Of a stretch of 7,086 bases of DNA, positions 1 through 6,660 are shown in pieces. The position numbers were made by a program, and so were the translations under genes. Source of the DNA: Bacteroidota bacterium (lineage in GTDB: Bacteria > Bacteroidota > Bacteroidia > Bacteroidales > FEN-979); contig JAPLDN010000392.1 in the NCBI GenBank assembly GCA_026391755.1, positions 1 to 7,086 of the forward strand, in the 5' to 3' direction. Position 1 is the stretch's first letter, and each line of letters begins with the position of its first letter. The notes beneath the pieces were generated by a model. That model searched no databases, was not told the origin of the DNA, and worked only from the letters and a program-made list of their open reading frames with translations.

Positions 1-2
1 AA

Positions 3-647
3 CGAAAGCCTTTTGATTTTTTCAAACTTCGTGCGGATTTAAATTTTGGCGTGGGAAGAAAATATCTGGATAACATACTCGGCTATGGAATTTTATTAGG
101 CACAAACAAGCAGGCCGGCAAAATGGCTTTTCTTATCGGAGGTTTTCAATATTACGATTATTGGGACAATAATAAATTTGAACTGGGTACCATTGGTTTC
201 GGGGGCGGAGTGATCTCCAAACTGCCAATGAGCAAGGCGAGCAATCTTTATACCAGTATCCATATAGCTTTTGTCCCCTTTGCGGGTAACAGCACAAGTT
301 TTGGTCCTGATACTTCTCAGGTCAGGGATTATAATTTTGGCGGAGGACTTGAAACCAAGTTCGAAACAACCCTTAATCTTGGCAAGTATGCGACAGCTAC
401 ACTCAGATATTATTTTTACTGGGTTCATACCTATGTAGGCGCCCCGGGAAATAATTTCATCCAGATAGTAAAACCAAGACTTACAGTCAGGCTTTACAAA
501 TACCTTAGTATAGGATGCGAATATTCATTGTATTATAATGACCGGTACATCAGTGGTCTTCCCGCCATACATACAATACAGACAGACCAGAAAATATTTA
601 TCCTGCTGTACTTTGAAGACCGGCAGCGCCGGGGAAATTATAATTAA
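3..647 (+). CDS. Outer-membrane beta-barrel protein, C-terminal part (DUF3943-like)
   Basis: The reading frame is open from the left edge to a TAA stop at 645-647, so this is the last 214 or so residues of a longer protein; the true start lies outside the window. A GTG at 51 is in frame, but the residues before it (KPFDFFKLRADLNFG) already look like mature protein, so it is not taken as the start. The sequence alternates short amphipathic strands rich in Tyr, Phe, Gly and Asn (for example IGGFQYYDYW, LRYYFYW, LTVRLYKYLSIGCEYSLYY) with polar turns, as in outer-membrane barrels. The wording resembles the C-terminal half of Bacteroidota proteins annotated as DUF3943, from memory only. It ends in a basic tail (EDRQRRGNYN) rather than a terminal aromatic strand. 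It is convergent with the PAP2 gene, with an 8-base gap and no terminator between them. Substrate and function are unknown. Confidence 0.72.
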   Translation, partial: RKPFDFFKLRADLNFGVGRKYLDNILGYGILLGTNKQAGKMAFLIGGFQYYDYWDNNKFELGTIGFGGGVISKLPMSKASNLYTSIHIAFVPFAGNSTSFGPDTSQVRDYNFGGGLETKFETTLNLGKYATATLRYYFYWVHTYVGAPGNNFIQIVKPRLTVRLYKYLSIGCEYSLYYNDRYISGLPAIHTIQTDQKIFILLYFEDRQRRGNYN

Positions 648-655
648 ACCAGATT

Positions 656-1507
656 TTAATCAAGGGAATAAATAAACGTAACGCCCGTTCCTGTAGAGCT
701 TACTGGCAGGACTTTTAACTTTTTTATATGGTTGAACATGATCAGCCTGCCTATACCATAACCCAAGGCCGAACCTACAAAAACATCCGAGAACCAGTGA
801 TCATTCTGGTAGACGCGTGAAGCGGCAGTAAGTCCCGCCAGGGTATAACAAACTATCGGGACCCAGATGGTCTTGCTGTATGATGTTGCAATCACCGTCG
901 CAACCGCAAATATATTTGTTGAATGCCCTGAAGGAAATGAGCTGTTAATGGTCAGGCTGAACGGGCCCTCCCAAATCCATGGATTGGGCGGATCATCTTG
1001 GTATGGCCGGTGACGCTGTGTAAGCTGTTTCATTAAATTGTCGGCAATGAAACCAATTACGTAGGCTTCAACACCCTTTAAAGCAGTGTACTTTGCCTTA
1101 TCATTTTTAATTATTGCGCCTACCCCATAAAGGATTCCCAACGCAGGCAAAGTATAGAGACCGCTGCCCAAACGCTCCAAACCATATTTTGATGCGTAGT
1201 CCATTGTTGCATTCTGGTTCTTCTCAACTATCCTCTGAATATTGGCATCCTGCGTAAATAATACAGCGGTTACCGCAACCACACCCGAAAAAGCAATCCA
1301 CTGGTACTTGTTCCACCGAACAGGAAAATAAATTATGTCACGTGAATCGGTGAGATATGACTTAAAATAAGCCAGGTCAGGGACTACACCAGGTGTCCGT
1401 TCCTTCCTTGGAATTGAATCGAGCGGTTTGGGAGGCAGGTTATTATCCTGGGCAAATGCGTTGAACTGCAGCAGAAAAAACAATATCAATAACAGGGGAT
1501 AATTCAC
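656..1507 (-). CDS. PAP2-family (type 2 phosphatidic acid phosphatase) membrane phosphatase
   Basis: A 283-residue protein carrying the complete tripartite PAP2 signature: K160-x6-R167-P168, P192-S-G-H195, and S230-R231-x5-H237-x3-D241. In this family His195 is the general acid and His237 the nucleophile. The family removes phosphate from lipid phosphates or pyrophosphates (phosphatidic acid, undecaprenyl pyrophosphate, lipid A 1-phosphate); the substrate here cannot be read from the sequence. Residues 1-20 form a signal-like hydrophobic segment ending FAFAQ-like (NAFAQ), followed by a polar stretch and several hydrophobic segments (about 70-84, 118-132, 146-158, 198-230, 241-257), which place the catalytic loops on the periplasmic side. 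The start is GTG at 1505-1507. No ATG, GTG or TTG lies between it and the upstream in-frame TAG, and the next in-frame ATG is residue 102. The n-region has no Lys or Arg, which is unusual for a signal peptide. The GTG lies only 4 bases past the promoter CTTTG, suggesting a leaderless transcript. Confidence 0.93.
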   Translation of the reverse strand: MNYPLLLILFFLLQFNAFAQDNNLPPKPLDSIPRKERTPGVVPDLAYFKSYLTDSRDIIYFPVRWNKYQWIAFSGVVAVTAVLFTQDANIQRIVEKNQNATMDYASKYGLERLGSGLYTLPALGILYGVGAIIKNDKAKYTALKGVEAYVIGFIADNLMKQLTQRHRPYQDDPPNPWIWEGPFSLTINSSFPSGHSTNIFAVATVIATSYSKTIWVPIVCYTLAGLTAASRVYQNDHWFSDVFVGSALGYGIGRLIMFNHIKKLKVLPVSSTGTGVTFIYSLD

Positions 1508-1511
1508 TCTA

Positions 1512-1578
1512 CAAAGTTGACTCCAATACGTTTTGAAAGTGTTACACTATTGCAGAAAAGAGTTACATTATTCACGCA
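1512..1578 (-). promoter_or_regulatory. Shared regulatory promoter element, copy A (upstream of PAP2 gene)
   Basis: On the minus strand the block GTGAATAATGTAACT is followed by a second GTAAC exactly 21 bases after the first (plus-strand GTTAC at 1562-1566 and 1541-1545). CTTTG (plus-strand 1512-1516) begins 29 bases after the second core. The 8-mer CAACTTTG resembles the Bacteroidota -7 box TAnnTTTG, and no TTG sits at the expected -33 spacing. The predicted transcript start falls at or next to the GTG start codon of the phosphatase. It is the most divergent copy (GCGTGAAT instead of GTGTGAAT). It begins 9 bases after the DUF4421 stop codon, with no terminator between, so read-through from the upstream operon is also possible. 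Confidence 0.75.
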
Positions 1579-1587
1579 TCAGGTAAA

Positions 1588-2640
1588 TTAATGTGCCGGG
1601 GAATTGTGTTTTTTCTTTCTGAAGATATCGAACCGCGTTCCGCCCCAAAGCCGGAATTGAGCCAGGGTATATGTGGACAACGCATTACTGAGCTGATCCG
1701 GAACTTCATTGAACCCTGTTTGAACTGATGCCCCGAGAAACCATTTATCTGAATTATATCCAAAAGCAACCCGGCTGCTTAGCTGAAAGGCAAATTCAAA
1801 ATTGTAATATTCGCTTCGTTCATTGCTGAAGGAAGCAAACTGGGCTGCAACACCGGGAAAGACAGCAGCTGTGAGATAAAAGTTTTTCAGGAATACAAGT
1901 GTATACGCATATCCTGGCGACAACCCCAGTGAATAAAACTCTCCTCTGGTGATCCGGTTTTTAGCAGGTATATTGTATGTATTGATTATTTCCTCCGGAA
2001 TTATTCCCTGGTCGGAAGATATCAGGTAATAGAGAAATACAGGCCTGACTACAAGACTGCCTGCACTCTTTTTCTGACGTTCATTCTGGATAAAAGCAGC
2101 ACGGATTGAAAACCGTCGGGCATTATAAATCCAATACCCGGAAAAACCAAGTGAAAACGTCCTCATGTCGGGAAGAATATAATGTGTTCCGTCGGGCTTT
2201 TCAGGGGAAACTATATAAAACCCTTTATAATCCTGAAGAAACAATTCCGCTGCAAGAAACCTGCCAAATGCGTTAACCCGGAGGTCAAGTGTTGTTGTTT
2301 TTCCATAAGCAGCCTGGTCGGTATTGTATATAGGATTGTCTATTGATAAACCCAGGCCAAACCACTTCCAGAACGCTGCTATCCCCACCCTGACATTCGT
2401 ATTGGGACGGTAAACGATATTGGACGTCTGGTTGATGGCGGGATTGATGAGCAGGGAGGCATTCTGAAAGAGCAAAAACAAACGTGTTGTCAATAGACTG
2501 GTATAATCTGCAATACGCGAACTGTCAATGGGTTCAGAAGGTGCAGCCATTTCTTCTTCATTCACCTGTGCCATACTATGTTTCCCTGTAAAAAGCAGGA
2601 CCATTAATAATATGGTCTTTATCCAGGTTTTTGGTGACAT
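1588..2640 (-). CDS. DUF4421 family outer-membrane protein
   Basis: A 350-residue protein from an ATG at 2638-2640. Residues 1-24 form a signal peptide (basic MSPKTWIK, hydrophobic ILLMVLLF, cleavage after SMA before QVNEEE). The mature part is made of many short alternating strands separated by turns, as expected for an outer-membrane beta-barrel. The segments ADYTSLLTTRLFLLFQNAS, VYRPNTNVRVGIAAFWKW, GLGLSIDNP and TLDLRVNAFGRFLAAELFLQ are characteristic of the Bacteroidota family DUF4421, and the length fits that family as I remember it. No biochemical role is established that I know of. It lies 59 bases downstream of the 66-residue membrane-protein gene with no hairpin between, so it is probably the last gene of the operon driven by promoter copy B. 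The C-terminus is basic and polar (RKKKHNSPAH). Confidence 0.85.
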   Translation of the reverse strand: MSPKTWIKTILLMVLLFTGKHSMAQVNEEEMAAPSEPIDSSRIADYTSLLTTRLFLLFQNASLLINPAINQTSNIVYRPNTNVRVGIAAFWKWFGLGLSIDNPIYNTDQAAYGKTTTLDLRVNAFGRFLAAELFLQDYKGFYIVSPEKPDGTHYILPDMRTFSLGFSGYWIYNARRFSIRAAFIQNERQKKSAGSLVVRPVFLYYLISSDQGIIPEEIINTYNIPAKNRITRGEFYSLGLSPGYAYTLVFLKNFYLTAAVFPGVAAQFASFSNERSEYYNFEFAFQLSSRVAFGYNSDKWFLGASVQTGFNEVPDQLSNALSTYTLAQFRLWGGTRFDIFRKKKHNSPAH

Positions 2641-2699
2641 ACAGGTTTAATAAAGATTGGCATACCTGGTTGCGGTGATCTATGGTTTGGTGACGGCAC

Positions 2700-2900
2700 T
2701 CACGTTTTTGATTCGTCTTTTGTTGTGCGAATCAGGCCAATACCGGCGATAAAGAAAATAATACCCAGGATGCTGAAAACCACAAGCAATTTAATACTGC
2801 GTGCACCGCTTGAGGTAGTTGCAAATACGACTGCAGCATAAATGAGTCCTGCTATTCCGAGTATGGTTAGTAAACCGCCAAAGATTCTTTTGACATTCAT
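2700..2900 (-). CDS. Small two-helix membrane protein, function unknown
   Basis: 66 residues from an ATG at 2898-2900. It begins MNVKRIFGG and has two hydrophobic segments, about residues 6-27 (glycine-rich, FGGLLTILGIAGLIYAAVVF) and 38-58 (LLVVFSILGIIFFIAGIGLI). A short polar loop (TTSSGARS) separates them, and a charged tail (RTTKDESKT) follows. Proteins of this shape are common in Bacteroidota genomes, but I know no assigned function. It starts 19 bases after the stop of the upstream 61-residue gene, so the two are almost certainly co-transcribed. Companionship with a Thivi_2564-type protein suggests membrane or envelope stress physiology, which is inference from neighbourhood only. Confidence 0.82.
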   Translation of the reverse strand: MNVKRIFGGLLTILGIAGLIYAAVVFATTSSGARSIKLLVVFSILGIIFFIAGIGLIRTTKDESKT

Positions 2901-2919
2901 AAGTTATACTTTTACGTTA

Positions 2920-3105
2920 TTAAATATGGACATTCGTCAGATAAGTGAACAGCCCGAAAATCCTGAGAAGCCAAAGGACTACTACAACCACAACCACTAC
3001 ATTCAGGATGGTTTTGATTTTATGATCCATTGGGATATAGGTGTTGACAAGCCATAGCAGGACACCTGCGACAATTAATACGATGATGATTGTGAATAGT
3101 GGCAT
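2920..3105 (-). CDS. Thivi_2564-like small membrane protein
   Basis: 61 residues starting MPLFTIIIVLIVAGVLLW. Two hydrophobic helices (about 2-21 and 32-52) flank the loop NTYIPMDHKIKTILN. This pattern, including L-W-L-x-N-x-Y-I-P-M and K-I-x-x-I-L-N before a valine-rich helix ending LWLL, matches small proteins named Thivi_2564 family membrane protein, as I remember them; their function is unknown. The second helix contains eight consecutive valines written with mixed GTA/GTG/GTT/GTC codons. The start chosen is the ATG at 3103-3105. A longer frame to a TTG at 3132 is rejected because that TTG lies inside the promoter's CTTTG. The gene is first in a likely operon with the 66-residue gene and DUF4421. 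Its predicted leader is only about 20 bases and A/T-rich, with no Shine-Dalgarno sequence. Confidence 0.85.
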   Translation of the reverse strand: MPLFTIIIVLIVAGVLLWLVNTYIPMDHKIKTILNVVVVVVVVLWLLRIFGLFTYLTNVHI

Positions 3106-3129
3106 ATTTTGGGATTTTAAAGTGAATAA

Positions 3130-3196
3130 CAAAGTTAACCCGGGCCATTCATGTAAATGTTACACAACTATGGATATAAGTTACATGATTCACACG
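3130..3196 (-). promoter_or_regulatory. Shared regulatory promoter element, copy B (upstream of small-membrane-protein operon)
   Basis: The minus strand shows GTGTGAATCATGTAACTT, then a second GTAAC 21 bases after the first (plus-strand GTTAC at 3180-3184 and 3159-3163). CTTTG at plus-strand 3130-3134 begins 29 bases after the second core. The 8-mer TAACTTTG is a full match to the Bacteroidota -7 consensus TAnnTTTG. No TTG occurs at the expected -33 distance, in keeping with a promoter that needs an activator at the direct repeat. The ATG of the 61-residue gene follows 24 bases after the CTTTG. Confidence 0.8.
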
Positions 3197-3283
3197 TTTC
3201 GAACCAAACCGTATGCTGTCCTCTTCTTTTTCGAATACCCTGATATGGAATTTTTTCGAGTTCTGATTTTATGCATAAAAAGT

Positions 3284-3318
3284 AAAATCCCGTCCAAAGA
3301 AAACCGGAACGGGATTTT
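3284..3318 (-). terminator. Rho-independent terminator after the small secreted-protein gene
   Basis: AAAATCCCGT (3284-3293) pairs perfectly with ACGGGATTTT (3309-3318); an inner CC/GG pair continues the stem past a one-base bulge at 3308. Read on the minus strand the stem ends in a run of U. It lies 65 bases past the stop codon of the gene at 3384-3836. The outer A/T pairs make it potentially bidirectional. The bases between it and promoter copy B (3197-3283) show no gene. Confidence 0.72.
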
Positions 3319-3383
3319 GTGTATCAGGCAGTAAATAGCGCACCTGCCTTATGTGTGTGACATCCGTTGAACTGAAAAATGAA

Positions 3384-3836
3384 TCACTTTAGGAAAAATC
3401 TGTCTGTTGTCAATACAACAGTATCCCCCGGAGTTTCAACAGTTCCGTCATTTTCGGCGGTAATAAATATTTTAATTGGTTTAGCCGGGGATATTACCTC
3501 AAAAGATGCTTTTAATTTTTTTTCACCCTGGCTTGCTATACTAACTATTTGCCCAAGATTTTTTGTTATTTCCTGGTCTGTAAGTATCCAAACAACATAA
3601 GCATGTTTCGAAGGCTGCAGCCTGTTGACTTCAGCTAAACCTGCTATTTGAATTTCAATAATGTAATTCTTGTTTTTGTCGATTTTTACATTTACATCAC
3701 CTCGCGCTGCCGGAACCATTGGTGAAGATAAAAAACTAACTTTTGTTGCATATGAGTCAAATGAGAACAGTATCATAATTGCAAAAGAAAATAAAAGCAA
3801 TGTTTTTGCTTTAGCATTCAACCTTGTCTTTTTCAT
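3384..3836 (-). CDS. Small secreted or periplasmic protein, function unknown
   Basis: 150 residues from an ATG at 3834-3836. Residues 1-30 are a clear signal peptide: basic MKKTRLNAKAK, a hydrophobic core, and a likely cleavage after SYA before TKVSFLSS. The mature domain of about 120 residues is predicted to be beta-rich, with the segments ARGDVNVKIDKNKNYIIEIQIAGLAEV, YVVWILTDQE, KNLGQI, KASFEVISPAKPIKIFITAE and TPGDTVVLTTD. It has no cysteine and no lipobox. The Y-V-V-W-x-L-T-D plus L-G-Q-I pattern faintly recalls the C-terminal domain of RskA-type anti-sigma factors, but there is no transmembrane or cytoplasmic anti-sigma part, so no function is assigned. It is a single-gene unit: promoter copy C lies upstream with a leader of about 40 bases, and a terminator follows at 3284-3318. 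Confidence 0.82.
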   Translation of the reverse strand: MKKTRLNAKAKTLLLFSFAIMILFSFDSYATKVSFLSSPMVPAARGDVNVKIDKNKNYIIEIQIAGLAEVNRLQPSKHAYVVWILTDQEITKNLGQIVSIASQGEKKLKASFEVISPAKPIKIFITAENDGTVETPGDTVVLTTDRFFLK

Positions 3837-3881
3837 ATTTTGTGATTTTTTATTATAAATTGTGATTTAACTTTCACGACA

Positions 3882-3949
3882 CAAAGGTCGGTCAACTGGT
3901 TCCGGTAAGCGTTACACAATTAGAAAATAAAGTTACATCATTCACACAT
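3882..3949 (-). promoter_or_regulatory. Shared regulatory promoter element, copy C (upstream of small secreted-protein gene)
   Basis: The minus strand shows GTGTGAATGATGTAACTT, a second GTAAC 21 bases after the first (plus-strand GTTAC at 3932-3936 and 3911-3915), and CTTTG (plus-strand 3882-3886) beginning 29 bases after the second core. The -7-like 8-mer is GACCTTTG. Copies C and D share additional bases absent from A and B: CTT-A/T-CCG just after the second core, and CCGACCTTTGT at the promoter core. The ATG follows 45 bases after the CTTTG. The element begins 10 bases past the terminator of the upstream gene. Confidence 0.8.
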
Positions 3950-3959
3950 TTTTAAATAC

Positions 3960-3997
3960 GAAAGAGGCTGTCTCAATAACTCAAGACAGCCTCTTTC
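3960..3997 (-). terminator. Rho-independent terminator after the ice-binding-like gene
   Basis: A perfect 14-bp stem: GAAAGAGGCTGTCT (3960-3973) pairs with AGACAGCCTCTTTC (3984-3997) across a 10-base loop. It lies 16 bases past the stop codon of the gene at 4014-6644 and, read on the minus strand, is followed by a T/A-rich tail. The A-rich left flank means it could also stop plus-strand transcripts. Confidence 0.85.
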
Positions 3998-4013
3998 ATA
4001 ATTCAGCGGAATT

Positions 4014-6644
4014 CTACTTATTTACCAGGATTTTCCTGATAACTTTGGTTTCGCTGTTTGTGAAGGCAACAGTATATACTCCTGACGGCGCGGGACGTAT
4101 GTCGATCTGCTGATCGACCGTTCCGTTGACCAGGATGTCTTTCTTCTGGCAGATCATCACACCAAGTTCATTAAAGATGGTGATGTTGAATAATGCCACA
4201 ACCGGAAAAGTTAGTGAAGCAGTAAAGTGACCGTTGTTTGGAACGGGATAAATTGTAAACGTTCCATTTGAATTTTCATCGATGGCCACACCCTGGATGT
4301 AGAGATGATTAGACTCAGTGGAAGAGCAGCCCAGCTCGGTGACAATGGTCCAGTAGAATCCGGGAGCAGTGACAGGAGCAGTATAGGTCTGCCCGTTAGC
4401 ACCAGGCAGAGATGTTCCGTCATGATACCATTGGTTTCCAATGGCTGAGCTGGAAGAAATTATATATCCATCAGCTGTAATAGTCGGGGTTGCCGGAATT
4501 GGATTGACCGTAAGGTTAAATTCAGGAGATGGAGAACCTTCTCCGCAGAGGTTATTTCCATAAACAGTGATTGGTCCTGAGGGTGTATTTAGTGCGAAGT
4601 CAATCGAAATTGAGTTTGTTCCGAAACCGGAAACGATGCTTGCGCCGGCCGGTAAACTCCAAACATAGGTAGCTGCATTGGTGATGCTACACACAGAATA
4701 TGTAACACCCAAATCCCCCGGGCAAACGGCAGCTGTTCCTGTGATGGCTCCGGAAGCATTTGGAGGTGAGTTAACAGTCACACTGAATATAGTTGGTGTT
4801 ATGGCCACACAACCTAACGAATTGCTGTAGGTTAAGGTGACAATCTGGGCGCCTGCAGTGTTCCATATAACCTGGAGTTGGCTGGTGCCTTGTCCCCAGG
4901 TAATTGCACCTCCTACAGAAACAATCCAGGTATATCCTGTTTGATTTGCTTCAGTTGTATAGTTATAATAACCTGAATTAGAACATAGGTTATTGTTCCC
5001 GGTTATAATCGGAGCCGGACTTGGATTGACCACTAAAGATACATTTATGGAAGTAAAAGCCGGCATACTCGTGCCCGATATAACAACATTATAGTTTGTA
5101 GCAGCATCGGAAACAGAAACAGGATTAAAGCTAAGGGTGGAAGTAGTTGCACCTGAGATATTTCCTGAGTTGGTTAAATTTGCTAATCCCTTTCTCCACT
5201 GATATGTAAGGTTGCTTCCTGTCGCATTTACCGAAAAACTTACAGAACTTCCTTCGCATGCTGTTTGATTGCCTGGTCCCGAAGTAACCGGAGAAGGAAG
5301 GCTGGCATTAATTCCGCAGGTTGTTAAAGCACCATTGGTCGAATACACTCTGCCCTCAAGTTTGGACCCCGGGAGCATCGTGATCGCGTCATGAGCAATA
5401 ATTGCTCCTTTGAATTTAGAATTGCCACCTATGCTCACTGCCCCGGTACAAAACCAATATACATTTTTTGCCTGCGTTCCGTTGATCAATTTCACATTTG
5501 CGTTGGCACTTGATGCAAAGGCACCAAACGTCTTGATAATAAATACAGCATCGGTATTCCCTTGTGCATTCAGGTAAACAGTATCTGTAAAGGATACAGA
5601 TGCGTTCATTTGGTAGGTATGAGGTGTGAGAACCAGGTTGTGCCCAAATTCTGAAGGATCCAACAACTTAATATCATAAGACAGATTCAGGAGATAATCG
5701 TAGACAAGAAGCAAATCGGCTGCGGCCGCTTGTGTAGAGGGGTCATTGAAGTGATTGGTTCCTGAAATGGAATCGGGATTGAATCCTGTAGGAGGAACTG
5801 TATTACCTCCGACATCGCCAATAATACGCGATGTACCGCAATCACTTGCAGCCCCGACAGAAGCAAATACTTCATAACTTGCCAAACCTACAAATACAGG
5901 AGCTGCGGGACCAATAAGAATAGGACTGCCACAACCGATCGGGGTATATGCCAAAAATCCTAAAGCCCCGTTGGAAACGGTTATTGCCCCGTTTACTGTA
6001 AGCGCTCTTCCTTCAAGCGTATCCTGGGCGCCCATAGAAATTGCACCGTGAGCAATAATAGTTCCCCTCATGGTTGCTCCCGCGCCAATGTTCACAGCCC
6101 CGCTGATAAGCCAAAACACATTGCATGCTTGTGCCCCATTAATTAAATGAATTTTTGAATTTGGGTTCGCGGTGAATGCGTATGCAACATCGGTTGGTGT
6201 TTTTAAAATAAATACAGCATTACCATTTCCCTGAGCATCCAGAGTCAGACCTGAATTCAGCCATGTTGCTCCTGACATGAGATATTTACCGGCCCTAAGG
6301 GTGGTCCCGTTTCCAATAAGAAGACCTACACCGGAATCTGTTGGCATTGCACTTAATACATCATAGGCATGCTGCAAATCACTTGCACATAGCAAACTTG
6401 CACCGTCGCCATCATGTATCACACCGTCCACATTTCCGAAATTAGTACTGGAGCCGCTGTTTGTGCCTACATTTCCTGTTAGAAGTGTAAGATACTTATA
6501 AGTACCTACGTTTGACACTGCCCCGACGGAGCTGAAGAGAACAAAATCTGCAGCTGTTCCCAAAGGGGGAGCCTGTGCAAAATTAAGAGTTGGTATTAAA
6601 AATAGGATAACTACTATCAATACATTAAGTAGTTGTTTTTTCAT
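4014..6644 (-). CDS. Secreted tandem DUF3494 (ice-binding/adhesin) protein with Ig/PKD-like repeats and T9SS sorting domain
   Basis: 876 residues from an ATG at 6642-6644. Signal peptide: residues 1-23 (MKKQLLNVLIV...NFA, before QAPP). Two DUF3494 beta-solenoid domains follow, about 28-228 and 252-442. Both contain the family's closing pattern: LINGAQACNVFWLISGAVNIG then GTIIAHGAISMG and LEGRALTVNGAIT at 167-222, and LINGTQAKNVYWFCTGAVSIG then GAIIAHDAITM and LEGRVYSTNGALT at 386-441. Next come four Ig/PKD-like modules of roughly 70-90 residues (about 450-540, 543-625, 627-714, 717-785), each with paired Cys or Tyr-x-Trp features such as LTYQWRKG and ATYVWSLP. Residues 792-876 form a T9SS type A C-terminal domain (FTIYPVPNNGHF, ITIFNELGVMI, PSGVYTVAFTNSETKVIRKILVNK), which directs export by the Por system and anchoring at the cell surface. 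DUF3494 domains bind ice in characterised members, but many act as adhesins or are uncharacterised; the sequence alone does not decide. The gene has its own promoter (copy D) and terminator. Confidence 0.93.
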   Translation of the reverse strand: MKKQLLNVLIVVILFLIPTLNFAQAPPLGTAADFVLFSSVGAVSNVGTYKYLTLLTGNVGTNSGSSTNFGNVDGVIHDGDGASLLCASDLQHAYDVLSAMPTDSGVGLLIGNGTTLRAGKYLMSGATWLNSGLTLDAQGNGNAVFILKTPTDVAYAFTANPNSKIHLINGAQACNVFWLISGAVNIGAGATMRGTIIAHGAISMGAQDTLEGRALTVNGAITVSNGALGFLAYTPIGCGSPILIGPAAPVFVGLASYEVFASVGAASDCGTSRIIGDVGGNTVPPTGFNPDSISGTNHFNDPSTQAAAADLLLVYDYLLNLSYDIKLLDPSEFGHNLVLTPHTYQMNASVSFTDTVYLNAQGNTDAVFIIKTFGAFASSANANVKLINGTQAKNVYWFCTGAVSIGGNSKFKGAIIAHDAITMLPGSKLEGRVYSTNGALTTCGINASLPSPVTSGPGNQTACEGSSVSFSVNATGSNLTYQWRKGLANLTNSGNISGATTSTLSFNPVSVSDAATNYNVVISGTSMPAFTSINVSLVVNPSPAPIITGNNNLCSNSGYYNYTTEANQTGYTWIVSVGGAITWGQGTSQLQVIWNTAGAQIVTLTYSNSLGCVAITPTIFSVTVNSPPNASGAITGTAAVCPGDLGVTYSVCSITNAATYVWSLPAGASIVSGFGTNSISIDFALNTPSGPITVYGNNLCGEGSPSPEFNLTVNPIPATPTITADGYIISSSSAIGNQWYHDGTSLPGANGQTYTAPVTAPGFYWTIVTELGCSSTESNHLYIQGVAIDENSNGTFTIYPVPNNGHFTASLTFPVVALFNITIFNELGVMICQKKDILVNGTVDQQIDIRPAPSGVYTVAFTNSETKVIRKILVNK

Positions 6645-6660
6645 TTTGTTTTGTCTTAAA

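Noticed and set aside
620..632. Small hairpin CCGGC-AGC-GCCGG at the end of the left-edge gene as a terminator for the PAP2 gene
   Set aside because: Only a 5-bp stem, inside the coding sequence, and with no T-run on either side.
2960..2995. Run of ACCACAACC-like bases as a simple-sequence (phase-variation) repeat
   Set aside because: It encodes eight valines with mixed codons in a transmembrane helix; there is no uniform repeat unit that could slip.
3106..3132. Upstream extension of the 61-residue gene to a TTG at 3132 (extra residues MLFTLKSQN)
   Set aside because: The TTG lies inside the CTTTG of promoter copy B and so would not be on the transcript; the family-like sequence starts at the ATG at 3103-3105.
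2842..3334. Plus-strand open frames of 71 and 97 residues (2842-3057, 3041-3334)
   Set aside because: They run antisense to the two small membrane-protein genes and through promoter copy B and the terminator stem; their composition is not protein-like.
3911..3936. GTAAC repeats read as an ECF-sigma -35 motif
   Set aside because: ECF promoters have a -35 to -10 spacing of about 16-17 bases; here the second core is 29 bases from CTTTG and the repeats are 21 bases apart in all four copies.
4211..4441. Short minus-strand frame inside the ice-binding-like gene (also 5687-5875)
   Set aside because: Out-of-frame shadows of a long gene with unambiguous domains in the main frame.
5270..6640. Internal repeat in the adhesin gene as a recent gene duplication or mobile repeat
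   Set aside because: The two DUF3494 domains resemble each other only at protein level; the DNA has diverged, so this is an old domain duplication.
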